Assembly: GCA_002900995.3 (NCBI GenBank)
Contig: CM035308.1
Location: 4,425,053 to 4,489,052, forward strand
DNA from: Ganoderma boninense
Lineage: Eukaryota; Basidiomycota; Agaricomycetes; Polyporales; Polyporaceae
Direction: 5' to 3'
Length of the DNA: 64,000 nucleotides
The notes below the pieces were generated by a model. That model searched no databases. It was not told the DNA's origin and saw only the letters and a list, made by a program, of their open reading frames with translations. The position numbers were made by a program, and so were the translations under genes. Below, piece by piece: positions 24,077-34,879 of the stretch (its first letter is position 1; every line of letters begins with the position of its first letter).

Positions 24077-24150
24077 CGTACACCGTTCATTCACATCGTT
24101 ATCTGAGTACAAAACATGCATAACGGACGACAAGCAGTTGCTTCTCACCC

Positions 24151-24627
24151 TCAAGGACACGTGTGAATTAAGTTAGTTGTTCGACATAGTGGTTTACAGC
24201 CTGAATGCAACCCATTCAGTAGAAGCTCGGAGCATATAGGCGGGACGTACCGTCGACCGGCCCTGCTTATCATCAAGCGGAACGGGTTGTTGATAAGATC
24301 TTCTAGGCAGTGCTTGAAGGCCGCCCGATTTGCTTGGATGTCGTTTTCCTTGGGGCTGAGGACGTAGATGACCAGATGTTTGTCCTGAGGCGTCAGAGGA
24401 CCGAGACTGACGTAGTAGGTGATGTGTGGCAGTCTGGCATGGCTGGAGGACGTGTTCTTCGACACTTTGTGGGTAAGACCGCCGAAGTTCCAGGGAAGAG
24501 GATCCCTGTTCTCCGCGGTAAAGACAGGCGTGAAGAAACCGACGGCTATGTGGTCAGCTAAGCCCCACAAGTGCAAAAGGGCTGGACGGCGATCAGGTTG
24601 GGGAGGGGGAGTTTGCAAGTCTGCCAT
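24151..24627 (-). CDS. Hypothetical protein
   Basis: A 158-codon frame from an ATG at 24627 (MADLQTPPPQ), with a Trp-Asn-Phe-Gly-Gly segment and even, gene-like composition. I do not recognise it. A GT donor near 24252 could end the exon early. An in-frame ATG further upstream (24771) would add about 48 residues that look non-coding. Confidence 0.4.
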   Translation of the reverse strand: MADLQTPPPQPDRRPALLHLWGLADHIAVGFFTPVFTAENRDPLPWNFGGLTHKVSKNTSSSHARLPHITYYVSLGPLTPQDKHLVIYVLSPKENDIQANRAAFKHCLEDLINNPFRLMISRAGRRYVPPICSELLLNGLHSGCKPLCRTTNLIHTCP

Positions 24628-24771
24628 GATGCTGGACAGAGGGCTGAGAGGAGTCGGATTAAAGTAAGGACGGCAGCAAAGAAACGGGAGAGGCGCACCT
24701 TGATAGCGACGGCCTGTCGATGTTATCAGGATGAGTGTTCGGGATGACCTGGAGGCTCGGGCACATATCAT

Positions 24772-25149
24772 CTCCGCTCCTTATAAACACTCTCGCGCTG
24801 GAAATGGGTAGCGTACGAGTCAGAGACGTTTTCGGTTCATGATCGGAGTCCCATGCCTGCGTGGGACATCCTAATCCAGGCTCAAGGTCCCTTATTACCC
24901 AACACTGTCCCGCAGGCGGCCGGAGGACTCGGGTCCAAATGCATCGTTAGTGGCACCACGGTACTAAAGTCTAGAACATCTGTCCAGGCTGGTGCCCTCG
25001 TAAAACAAAGAATACTGCAATAGTGCTAGTGCGACGCCGAATGTCAGAACAGTCCACGCGTTCGACAAAAGAACCGAGGCCCCGCATCCAGATGACACTG
25101 ATGATAGAGGGCTAGCATTACATGAAGCCGCAAGCCTGGCGCATTCACG
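24772..25149. other. Intergenic, no clear gene
   Basis: Short frames only; no repeat or RNA signal seen. Confidence 0.4.
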
Positions 25150-25587
25150 TTATCGGGACCCGAATAGACTGTCCATTGTTGGATGTGTATGCATGTTTGA
25201 TCGAGGTTTGATTGAGGGTTTCACTGGGGTCGCTGCTTGTTTTTGGAGTAGTTTGCGTCGTGCGGGGACGAAACGATGGGTGCCTCTCACCATCCCGGGA
25301 TTTGATTTTGTCCAGAAGACATGTTCCTCCAAAAGGGAGACTCTTGACTCATGCTCGTTATCGGATGGTATCGGGTCCGCGCACTGGCAAGAGGTGACAA
25401 CATGATACCGACAGCACCAACAATAGATTCCATGGCGATTCGCATACTTACGGTACGGCGGAGGGATGCTAGGATAAACCTCACTTCGACATAAATGCCG
25501 CATGGCCTCTGCCATGCTCGTCAACTCGAAGGAGCCAGACTCGGACACGGGCTCGGAGGACATGGATGCCAAGCTCCCGGACGCCAC
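25150..25587 (-). CDS. Hypothetical Cys-containing protein (weak)
   Basis: A 145-codon minus-strand frame with a Ser/Glu-rich start and a small Cys cluster (GIYCWCCRYHVVTSCQC). No family recognised. It may be one exon of a larger gene or a chance frame. Confidence 0.25.
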   Translation of the reverse strand: MASGSLASMSSEPVSESGSFELTSMAEAMRHLCRSEVYPSIPPPYRKYANRHGIYCWCCRYHVVTSCQCADPIPSDNEHESRVSLLEEHVFWTKSNPGMVRGTHRFVPARRKLLQKQAATPVKPSIKPRSNMHTHPTMDSLFGSR

Positions 25588-26046
25588 TTAGTACTGAGTG
25601 GGGGGCTGGCAAGGAATCAGGTCGGAAAGTTGCCTGTGGAACATCGAGTGCATCGGCTGGATGGTAGAGTTTGAAGTCCTGGCTCGTAAATATTTTGGTA
25701 AGATTGTACAAGGAGACCTGCAAGTCGGCGCCACCACTGACATACCTCCTCTATAGCTACGACGGTGGGTGGCGTCGAACTTGTTGAACCACTGGCAGTC
25801 ACTTGAGCCTCACGATGTCGGGCCGCTACTATCAGTAAGAGATCGAGTTCGAGCATCCCCAATATCAGACGGAGAGCGATGATGGATGAGCCTATTTTCA
25901 AGTCCCACATAACGGTATCTTACGCCTTTGCGCACGACGCACGTCGGAGTGCAAGTGTGGCAGCCGTCTGGCATTTATTTGCGCATATTTACAATGGGCG
26001 GCAAACGACGAATTCAACGCTCGCCCTTGCCTGTTCTCTTGCGATT
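25588..26046. other. Spacer and presumed promoter of kinase-like copy 3
   Basis: Contains the class-A upstream motif at 25977-26015. Nothing else recognised. Confidence 0.4.
25977..26015 (+). promoter_or_regulatory. Class A upstream motif, copy 3
   Basis: Pattern TTTGC.CATATTTAC...GGGCGGCAA...CGAA, about 70 bp upstream of the ATG. Related versions precede copies 4, 7, 8, 10, 11 (displaced), 13 and 14. Inferred from paralogue conservation. Confidence 0.45.
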
Positions 26047-27141
26047 ATGGCTCTCGATGTCCCCGACTGGCTGAAAGACCATCCCGACTTACGTGCAAGG
26101 GGCATCGTACTCCATCGGGCATTGGATCCAGTCTGTCCATTCCACCTCGTTTCCCATGGTGTCGGGCTGTACTAATTGCCTTTCAGGACCAGAGGCTCTT
26201 CTACACGCCGCGGCCGTATCGTAGCCCTATCCCACAATATGTCATTAAAGTTCTGGACCCCGCTACCGAGGAGTGCTCGATCAACGAGCGTTTGCAGCAC
26301 AACCCTTCCTCTCCGAATCACAGCTTACCCTGCGAGATCATCCCCTCCGACCCTCGCTTGCTCGTCATGCCCTTCGTAGGGGGCCTGAGTTCCGTAAACT
26401 TCAGAAATCGGCCAACTAGCTTTTTTCTGGACGTCTATAATCAAATCCTCGAAGTACGTCTTCGGATTTCGTAGGTTGAATGCGCTGACGCTAACCCCGG
26501 CTGTGGTGCAGGGTGTCGAGCATCTGCATCGGTTGCGGATCGCGCATCTCGTGAGCACTGCATTATCCGGTTGTGCTTGAACACGCTACTCATGTTTCCT
26601 GATGCAGGATATATGTTTCGGAAACATCGCATCTGCCTCAGAATACCAAGCGTCAACGGACGCACGACTCGTGGCAGGGAAGGTCTACCTCATCGACTTC
26701 GGCCAGTCCCGACAGCTCACCCTCGGTCCTGGCCACCAGCCTCCAATAGTCCTACCTGCAAGTTAGCAGGATAAACCTTTGAACGTGACCATGTTCGATC
26801 CGTATTCGTTCGACATCTACTGTACGGCCAAAGTCTTGCAGCGGATTCTGCTGGTAGGCACTGTGCACCACTGTTCACCAGCCGGATCGCTAATGCATGA
26901 CGAAACTGCGCAGTATACAACCCTTCAAGAGCCGGAATTTCCTTGGATTTCTGTCCGGTTCGCGCAGTGGGTGGTGGGCGATGAGCGCGGGTGCACGTCA
27001 GTCTGCCGCTGTCGCCCGACTGCACGTCGGGCACGCCAAGTCCTTACTGTCTTGCGCTGGTTGGTCTATACCTGGGAGTTCTTCTATGGAAGATTTGTAT
27101 TTGTGAGACGTCTACTCACAATCGTGTTCCAAGGGGAGTAG
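26047..27141 (+). pseudogene. Kinase-like copy 3 (class A), premature stop
   Basis: Exons 26047-26130, 26187-26453, 26512-26550, 26608-26853 and 26914-27141, all with normal splice sites. In exon 4 the codon that is CAG (Gln) in copies 8 and 14 has become TAG at 26764-26766, about 52 codons into the exon. This stop falls after the DFG Asp and removes the rest of the kinase fold and the Cys-rich tail. No other lesion is visible, so the loss is recent, or the stop is a sequencing error. Catalytic loop HL then DICFGN; IDFGQSRQL. Confidence 0.8.
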
Positions 27142-28108
27142 AGATCTCCCACCGTTTCAGCCCCTCAGGACCTTCGACTGACATCATTTTGAATGCTCTA
27201 GGTATTCGTGCTGTATTTGACCGCAGTCCCTTCAGGCTCTAACCGTGAAGAGTGAAGGGACGGTGCGATCAGCAACGAGAGAGAAGCCATTGTGAAACGC
27301 ATACCCAAAATCAGTATTAAAACCTTGCGACGCGCCGAAGATCGGAGTCGAAACGGTAGATTACTGAATCAGATTCATGGCACAGGTCCGTCGCCAACTG
27401 AACTTGAAGCTGGAGCGTGGGATTGGGATTGCTACTGATACGAGTTCAGGACTCAAGTTTCTCTGGCATACAACAGCAATTGGTCCTCGAACTGAAGTAC
27501 CAGGTCATTTTTCCAACTTGTCATAGTGAGGCTTAGTCGTAGTAACACAATCCGACTGTCCGACTGTAGTACATACCCCGCGAGTGACTGTGCGACACTA
27601 GCGTCACGTTTGTCTGTTTTGACAACTCGCTAGTTGTACCCTTGTGACTTTGTAGTACAACGGGGCGTTCGGAGCGCACGAGTGAGGAGAGCGAGGCAGT
27701 ATATGAAATAAATCGGGGACGCGTGTATCCGACGGGAGGCGGGATGGAGGTAGCGGGATGGGGGCGGGCAGAGGCGAGCAGGCACACGCGCGAGCTCGCC
27801 CGACATGTCGTACGGGAGACGCCGGATTCCAACAGAGTTGTCTTGACATTCGATTCTCCTCCGACGCATGGCGTCACTACACTGTAACCGTGTACCGTGT
27901 ACCGACTTTCTTTCTGCGAGAACTGGTAACTTGAAAGTTGTCGTCTTTGGCTGTAGTGGCCCGGCCCCGGCCTTCCAGCGCCTCAACATGCTTGTGTTTG
28001 CACGTATTTACTATGGGTGGCAAGGGACGATGTTGGAAAACGTGAGCCTGCTTCGACTGGAAAGTGCTCTCTTTCATCCTCGATTCTCGCCCCATTGGCC
28101 GACCATCT
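27142..28108. other. Spacer
   Basis: No gene recognised; scattered short frames. The class-A upstream motif of copy 4 lies at its right end. Confidence 0.4.
27996..28030 (+). promoter_or_regulatory. Class A upstream motif, copy 4
   Basis: TTTGCACGTATTTACTATG then GGTGGCAAGGGACGA, about 80 bp upstream of the ATG. Confidence 0.4.
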
Positions 28109-29225
28109 ATGCCTTCATCTTTCGATGTTCCAGACTGGCTGAGAGACCACCCCGACTTACGCGCAAGGGACATCGTACTTTATCAAGGAATCAAGCCAGT
28201 GAGTTCGACCTGCCAAGTGGCTCATCTTCGACCGTGACATACTCTATAACCAGTCGCTTTTCAGTACGGAAGCGTTTACTACACGGCACGACCGCACGGA
28301 AGCCCCATCCCACAATATGTGGTCAAATTACTCGACCCCGAAACGGAGGAAGGCGCTATCTCAGAGCGCTTGCAGCGCCATCCGTCTTCTCCGAATCATG
28401 GTCTACCCTCCGAGATCATCCCCTCTGAGCCGCGCCTGCTCGTCATGCCGTTCGCTGGACCTCTCGACATGTTGGACTACAGAAATCTGCCCAATAGCTC
28501 TATACTAGATATTTTTCATCAGATCATCGAGGTACGTCCTCCGCTTTCTCATGAACACGTACTTTGGCACTAATGACAGCATGGCCGCAGGGCGTCGAAT
28601 ATATGCACGGGCTGCACATCGCGCACCTTGTAAGTGCAGCAGATGATGGCTTCTCTGGGATACCCCATGTCCCTGGCTCGCTCGACAGGACATCTGCCTC
28701 GACAACGCCGTGTATGCGTTTCCCAAACATGCCGCAACCGATCCCCGACTACTCGCCAACAAGGTATACTTCATCGACTTCCACACCTCTCGACAACTCG
28801 CCCTCGGACCAGGCCGCCAGCCTCCAATCGTCCTGCCTCCGAGCCAGGTGGAGAAGCCCGAAGGCGTGACTACGCTCGATCCGTACTCGTTCGACATCTA
28901 CTCTGCCGGCATGCTCATGCAGCATATCTTGCGGGTGGGTCCCACGTGCACGTACCTATGAAAGCACGAACGGATGCCTGACGGAACCACACAGCATTGT
29001 TCTCCCAACGAACACAAACACCCCTGGCTCCCTAGCCGGTACGCGCAGTGGCTAGTGGGCGACGAGCGCGGCTGCGCGTCGGTCTGCGACTGTCGTCCGA
29101 CGGCCAGAAGAGCTCGCCAAGCCCTTACCATACTGTGTTGGCTGGTCCACGTTTCGGAGTTCTTTGGCAGAGGGTTCGGGGACGCGCGCCGTCTCCTCAC
29201 TCGGGCGTTCCATACGAGGAAGTAG
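28109..29225 (+). CDS. Kinase-like copy 4 (class A, DFH)
   Basis: Exons 28109-28198, 28265-28531, 28591-28629, 28689-28934 and 28995-29225, about 290 residues, no stops. Start MPSSFDVPDWLRDHPDLRAR. The activation segment reads IDFHTSRQL: Gly of DFG is His, unique in this array. The catalytic loop is YMHGLHIAHL then DICLDN. The tail has GCASVCDCRP, with Asp replacing the usual Arg between the second and third Cys. Divergence at otherwise fixed positions suggests relaxed or altered selection. Confidence 0.8.
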
Positions 29226-29559
29226 AGGTCCCGCCGTGTACTCTCGCATACAATCTGAGCTCGAACGTCTTCCGCTATGCCTTAAGCCACCGGCACGCTT
29301 CGCGTGCGCTCGGACTACAAGCACCGGATTAGCAACTTCTCGAAGTGTCAGGTAGAATCCACCTTTGCGAGCATGGAGGAGTTCTTACGGCCGTCACCGT
29401 TCCCGGAGGTGCGTCCTGTCGACCTCGTTGCCGCGTCAGTCTGCTAGCACACTGGTGGGTGTCAGATAATCGTCCGTGCTTCGATAGCGCACTGACCATA
29501 TATCCCAAGTCTTCCTTCTCAGCTTCCTGAATGCCTATATCCACGTGCAAGGCCTCGGG
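29226..29559. other. Spacer
   Basis: No gene recognised. Confidence 0.4.
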
Positions 29560-29830
29560 CAAGTTCTAGGACGACCTGGTTGGTGTGCGCACCGACGACG
29601 ACGAGAACGCCCAGGCAAGGCGGACGAAGGCAAGGCGACTGAGTTAGCTTGGATTCAGTAGGTCGCGCGCGAGATGGCGGCCCCGGCGACGAACAACACG
29701 GCTCTGGCACGCCTAGTCGGACATTCGTCTGCAGCATGCAGGCATGCCAGCGATGCAGCACGGCCGGGCGAAGATGTGCAAGCCCGCGCATGGGTGACGC
29801 GGCGGATCCGGAGCCATGGCTCTCACATTG
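29560..29830 (-). repeat. Spacer relic R1
   Basis: Shares sequence such as GCGCGCGAGATGGCGGC and CGACGAGAACGCCCA with segments near 37.9, 45.0 and 51.9 kb. The minus-strand frame includes a hydrophobic stretch (GVLVVVGAH). It may be the decayed copy of a small membrane-protein gene that duplicated with the array. No family recognised. Confidence 0.45.
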
Positions 29831-29935
29831 CTGCTGTGGCTCGTGGGCACACCATTCGTGACCTAGACCAAGCACCTTGATACCCATACCTATGCCATGC
29901 CGCTCCACCTACCGTCTCATCGATCTCATCGCTTG

Positions 29936-31376
29936 CCCGACGATCGGGTCGATGGACTTGTGCAGCCAGTGGAGATGCTTCACCGTCTCGTCGCGCTAGA
30001 GCTCGAACAGCGGGTACGACTGCAAGCACCTGCCCGCGCATCGCTATCGCCTGGGACCCACCCTAGAACGAATGCACGAACCAGTCTACCGAGCGCACCG
30101 TAGCCACGATACCCGAGCCCTGCGTGTGCGAGGTGGGGGAGACGGACGGGTTCTTGCAGAGCCCATCGTGAAGCGCGAAACGACGTCCGGCCAGTGCGCG
30201 ACGACCTTGCGAGCGCGTGCTCCGCGTTGCCTGTGGGAGGTCTCGGACATCAGTGCGAGCGCACACTATAGCGACGGTTACTTCCATATGTCGCCTCGAC
30301 GCGCGTCCGATTAGAGTCAGCCCAGCCCTGTACAAATCACCTCGAAGGCACCGACAGAGGAAGGGTATCATCCGAGCTGAGCACGCCGGATCCGAGGAGT
30401 GTCTTCAGCTGTTCATGCAGCAGGGAGACTGCGCGCGCTCGCGATGGTCAGTCGGTCCACGATCTGAATCCTCGGCAAAGGTGACGCATCAGCTTTCACG
30501 TAGCGGTTGTCAAGTCCGTCGCGAGGATCGTCTACGCACCCTGTTCACTCCTCGGCCCACAAATTCCACTTAACTTAACAAACCCAAACCGCGCTCAGGT
30601 GGGATAGAGTACCGACGCACCTTCAGATCCTCAGGCCCGCACGTGAATCTAGCATCATAGCCGAGGCGGCCAGCCTCAGGGTCCACGCTCGACGCTTCGG
30701 GAGTCGCTCCCACGCCCGATTCCGCCCTCCCGCGAGAGGCGACCGGAGTTGAACGTTGAGATCTGAGCCCAGCGAGGCGACAGCGGCAGCACGGACTCGA
30801 ATGATCTCATGCGCAGCAGTAACAGCAGTAGCAAGTAAGCAGTACGCACCCTGTCCTCGGACATGACCCTGAAGTCGATCGTGCTGTCGTACTTCTCCGT
30901 CTTTCTGAACAGATCCGTGGCCAGAATCTATGACGATTTTTTCCTTCAGTATCCTCCCCGCGACCTACCATGCCCCGGCCCAGTGCCATTCCCGTGCGCA
31001 TCCGACCCCAGACGACTTCCCACAGGTCCATGACTCGGTCACACGGAGACTTGGATCCTCCAGCAACTCGGATAGGCAGCCCGATCCTTGGGGAAGACCA
31101 CTCACCAACGTATGACGATTGATCATGATCCACCCCCTCCAGCATGACGGTGAACCCCTCGAGGCCGCGTACCACTTGCTCGACCACGCGCGCCATCGAG
31201 CGAGGACGGCGACGAGAGCCAGGGGTCAAGAGAGCGCAAAGGCGAGGTTCTGCAGATACCGGGAGAGGAACGGGAGGTTGAGGGAGAGGACGTGGTCCCG
31301 TGGAGGAAGGCGAGGGTGACGAGGGCGGGAAAGATGAGGTGGAGGAGAGAGCGCGGGCCTGGTGGTAGACTGATCA
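29936..31376 (-). pseudogene. CYP63-like P450 relic, copy B
   Basis: Collinear with the 5' two thirds of the P450 gene at 59.7-63 kb. The N-terminus reads [16 protein letters not shown] from an ATG at 31376. The membrane region is then frameshifted, and the Trp codon of the LSWPLA segment has become TGA (31226-31228). Internal exons (around 30.4 and 30.0 kb) are still alignable but broken. The I-helix, ExxR and heme-binding exons are absent, so it cannot make a P450. Confidence 0.75.
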
Positions 31377-31915
31377 TGATCAAGACGGGCGGTGGGAAGA
31401 AGCTACCGGGCGGGTGGTGGGCGTTCAATGGGCGACATTGCTGAGCCCGACCACAGAAGAGGCGTAAATCGCTGCTAGCAGCTTGAGGAACTAGACACAA
31501 GCCTAAGGGGGCGGGACTAGTACTCGGGAGGTGGGAGATGGGACGAGAGTGGGAGAGGGCGGTGGATGGGAGGAGGGTAACATGGGAAGACGGTCCTGAG
31601 GCTGAGCCGATCTCGAGCACAGCCTGTGATTCTTCCGTCGAACGGGTCGAGACCTCGACGTATAACGTATATGTAGTCAGCTACTCCTCTCTGCCCTCTT
31701 CGTCGACACTCTCCCCAGTCGCCTACCGTCCCGCCCTCGACTGACACTATTAGCATCGACATGTTCTGATAGCGAAATTTTTATAAAGGACGGCCCGAGG
31801 TCGTCCCCAATTGCAGCCATCGATTGCAGTCTTGCACACTCAGCGGCGATTGCGCACTAACATTGTGAAGCTAGGACTCAAGTCGCGTAGCAAGCTAAGG
31901 CTCGAGGAAAAGATA
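31377..31915. other. Spacer upstream of P450 relic B
   Basis: Continues to resemble the flank of the right-hand P450 gene (compare 62980-63250), so the duplicated block includes promoter sequence. No separate gene seen. Confidence 0.4.
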
Positions 31916-32660
31916 GTACCGTCTATCCTCCGGAACAATGCTCGACATCTTCCAAGTGTCGCCTTTCTCTGACACGCAGTAGCCACTCACGTCGGCGTGC
32001 CCCAGTGATTTCGGATGCGTACCCTTCACGCGTACGGTGAACCCATACTCCCCGTAATCCAGCGCCGTGCATTGCGTCAGGCCGCGTACCGCGAACCGGC
32101 TCGCGCACGGCCGCGCGTGCTCCGTGCACCCTGTCGTGCGGCGCCGGTCATCCAGTTCCGTTCAGCAGAGCATACTAGTGTTCCCGAGACGTACCCCTCT
32201 TCCCCGCGATGGGACGCGGTGCCGACGATGCGCCCGTCGGTGCGTCCATCGCGTCGCGCGAGCCCATGCGAGAAAAAAAGACGGAGAGCCTCCTGTCCAT
32301 AGGCCCTGCCATCGGCGCTGCCAAGCCAAGCAAACGAGGGTGGAGAAAAATGAGAATGGCGAGCGCGGCGAGTCAATCGAGCAGTGGACAAACGCCTGGT
32401 GTCGTGGCGAACGCCAGCCAAAGCTACGCCTGCGTTCGCGGCGACCTGCAGCTCCAAAATCAGTACTCGCGGGGACGCGATCGACTGTGCTGGCTCGCGT
32501 ACTCACTACGTAAAGTCCTCCAGGTTCTTTTACGACCGTCTTGACTAGCCCGTGAACATGGCCCTCCTTCGATGCGTCTCCGCACTTCGTCACGAAACAG
32601 GTATCATGCTCCTTTATAAGGCGAGGGGTGAGCTGCTCCGAGTCTGACGAGTCTACTCGA
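31916..32660 (-). CDS. Unidentified multi-exon gene or gene fragment
   Basis: Gene-like minus-strand segments: 32514 to about 32660 (LIKEHDTCFVTKCGDASKEG), a segment with LELQVAANAGVALAGVRHD near 32390-32455, and a segment at 31918-32065 (GFTVRVKGTHPKSLGHADVS). Splice sites can be proposed between them, but the full frame is not secure and no ATG is clear. The Cys/His spacing in the first part faintly recalls HNH-type modules; I would not name it on that basis. Confidence 0.3.
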
Positions 32661-32900
32661 TAGTCAGGATGATCCAATAGTCGCGTGGCGGTCGCTGCGA
32701 AACTGCAAGGGGCGCGTACTTAGGATATGAAACATCGTCAAACAGACCACAAGCTACGCACCTGAGGCCTGCGATCCCTTGGCACCACGGGCCGTGTTTG
32801 CAGGACGCGTTGTGCAGGGACCGTCCTGGTCCTTCAACTTCCAAGCCGCCATATTAACGGACACGCGTGACCGGCGTTCGAGCGACGTAGCAGCTTGGCA
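32640..32900 (-). pseudogene. NDUFV1 relic E (N-terminal scrap)
   Basis: A short piece corresponding to the conserved LKDQDRIFTN...HDxGIKG start of the mature complex I 51-kDa subunit (here degenerate, around LHNASCKHGPWCQGIAG). Recognised mainly by its match to the same region of relics C and D and by its position just upstream of, and divergent from, a class-B kinase-like gene. Confidence 0.55.
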
Positions 32901-32996
32901 CGGAAAAGTCCATCGCTCCTGGAGGATCATATGTACGCGTCAGAGCGACGCTGGACGAAGGGAACGCAGTGTCCCCACTCGGGCAATGCCGAACCG

Positions 32997-33014
32997 TTGT
33001 TTGGTCCCGTTTAC
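32997..33014 (+). promoter_or_regulatory. Class B/C upstream motif, copy 5
   Basis: TTGTTTGGTCCCGTTTAC, about 90 bp before the ATG. Confidence 0.45.
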
Positions 33015-33102
33015 GACCATCCCTCGTCGCCCGGTGGCTGCGGTCCAGGCTCTACCAACCCGTTCAAGTCACTCACCGTCCAAGTTGTAGGTTCCTCCGA
33101 CG

Positions 33103-34621
33103 ATGTTGCCCGACCATCTGCAGGTTCCCGATGCTCTAAAAACACACCCAGAACTTATAAAACGTGGCGTAGTCCTGGAAGAGCAACTTAATATTGTGCG
33201 TACATCGCGCATCGTTGTAGTAGCAAACAGCACTCACTGGCGTTGCCGGGGCCCTCTTCTTGCAGGGTAGCGTGTACGCCACCCACGCATTCCAGCCCCC
33301 GCGGTTCGTCGTGAAGGTCCTCAGTCGTTCTAGCGAAGAGGAAGCTATCATCGCTCGCCTACAAGGCGACAGATCTCCCAGAAACCATCTCATTCCTTGC
33401 GAGATCATCCGGCCCGAGCCCGTGCTCCTTCTCATGCCCGCTGTGTGCAACGTCGCCTGGCCGATGCGCCGCGAAAGCAGCTTTTTCATCAAGCTTTGCA
33501 CGATCCTCAAAGTGTTTCGTCAAATTGCAGAGGTGCGCGCAGTCTCCACAGTTTCCATTGCCACCTGTTCTCATGTGCCGGCCGACAGGGAATCGATCAC
33601 TTGCACAGTCTTCGCATCGCACACCTCGTACGCTCCCTCTCGTCTCGTCTCGACGTCTGTGATCCCCGCTAACTGCCGCATTCATTTACACAGGATTTAT
33701 GCTTCGGAAACGTGATGATAGCTGCTCCCCACGTCGAGAGGGAGCACCCGCGAACGAAGGCCGGGAGAGTCTACATCATCGACTTCGACAGGTCACGGCA
33801 GCTGGAGTCCGGGCCCGGCCTCCAGTCCGCCATCGAGCTACCGTCCACTCAATACCAGCCCCCCCTGCAGATGAAGGCCTTCGATCCGTACTCGTGGGAC
33901 GTATATTGCATGGGACGGCTGTTCGAGCACTTAACGGAGGTCACTCTTCTCGCCGCATCGCCTTCGCCGTTCATCGTCCTAAGCTGACCGTGGCCTTGGA
34001 ATGGGGGCAGTCAGAGTTGGCGATTCTGGTCGTTTCTGAGGTCGATTCTAGGATCCGCTTCTTGCGAGAATCGAGGTCGGATTTATTCGGGAATCGGGCG
34101 CTTAGGCAGAAACGAGCCAGAATCGCCGTTTTTGCAGAAGCGACTCTGGAGTCGCTTCTGCACCCAGAATCGCCGTTTCTGCCTCCTCGATTCTCTGGCC
34201 GCTTCTGGTGGCCCTAAACGCTCGTTGAAGCGGCCTATAGCGCCTGCGATTAATCGGTCGCAAAAGCGGGGCGGTCAAGCCTGCTGCGATTCTAAGACGA
34301 TTCAAGGTCCTTGATTTTCTTCAAAATCGCTCGAGAAATGACCCAGAATCGGCAGGAGAATCGTCAACTCTGACCGCCCCTAATATCTCGCAGGAGACGT
34401 TTCGCCGGTTTTCCGGGGCGCCGTTGCTCTTAATCGAGTTATCCCGATGGGTAACGGGTGACGAGCGTGGATGCTCGGGGGTGTGCCACTGTCGTCCCTC
34501 CGCTCGGCGAGTGCGCTTGGTGTTCACTGTCATCGGGTGGGCTGTGGATGTCTTGGAGGGGTTTTCGAAGGTCCTCGCTGTCGCCCGTTCTCTCTGTCCA
34601 TGTTGTCGTGCGTCGGCGTGA
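33103..34621 (+). CDS. Kinase-like copy 5 (class B, DFD) with transposon in intron 4
   Basis: Exons 33103-33195, 33266-33532, 33589-33627, 33694-33939 and 34394-34621, about 290 residues, no lesions. Start MLPDHLQVPDALKTHPEL; class B has this longer leader and GSVYAT at the start of exon 2. Catalytic loop HL then DLCFGN; activation segment IDFDRSRQL. Tail GCSGVCHCRP. Intron 4 is 454 bp instead of ~65 because of a 379-bp inverted-repeat element. Removing that element and one copy of its target duplication leaves a 72-bp intron, so splicing is probably still possible. Confidence 0.8.
34003..34381. mobile_element. MITE, 379 bp, in intron 4 of kinase-like copy 5
   Basis: Terminal inverted repeats: left GGGGGCAGTCAGAGTTGGCG, right (reverse complement) AGGGGCGGTCAGAGTTGACG. 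A 3-bp AAT flanks both ends (34000-34002 and 34382-34384), a plausible target duplication. The inside has further palindromes (GCAGAAGCGACT around 34140) and no coding frame. Family not identified; a 3-bp duplication fits PIF/Harbinger-type elements. Confidence 0.7.
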
Positions 34622-34686
34622 TTGTCACTATTGCGAATCGCTATATGTGCTGCGGGGGGTATCGACGTACATGTTGTGTTTGTATG

Positions 34687-34746
34687 CGCATGCACGGGCG
34701 CATGCACGGGCGCATGCACGGGCACATGCACGGGCACATGCACGGG
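34687..34746 (+). repeat. 12-bp minisatellite
   Basis: Five tandem copies of CGCATGCACGGG, the last two as CACATGCACGGG. It lies 65 bp downstream of kinase-like copy 5. Confidence 0.9.
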
Positions 34747-34879
34747 CAACTTCCTTCCATAAGCGCATCATTCATCACGGTGGGAGGGGACTGCGTCTGT
34801 CTCCAGCACGAGCACCTGGAGGGCTCACGATGTTAGCTTAAGTCTGGATAGGCCGCGGGCGATGGGGGGAGGGGGGTAT

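Noticed and set aside
26181..26379. Separate small genes inside the kinase-like loci
   Set aside because: They are out-of-frame readings of exon 2.
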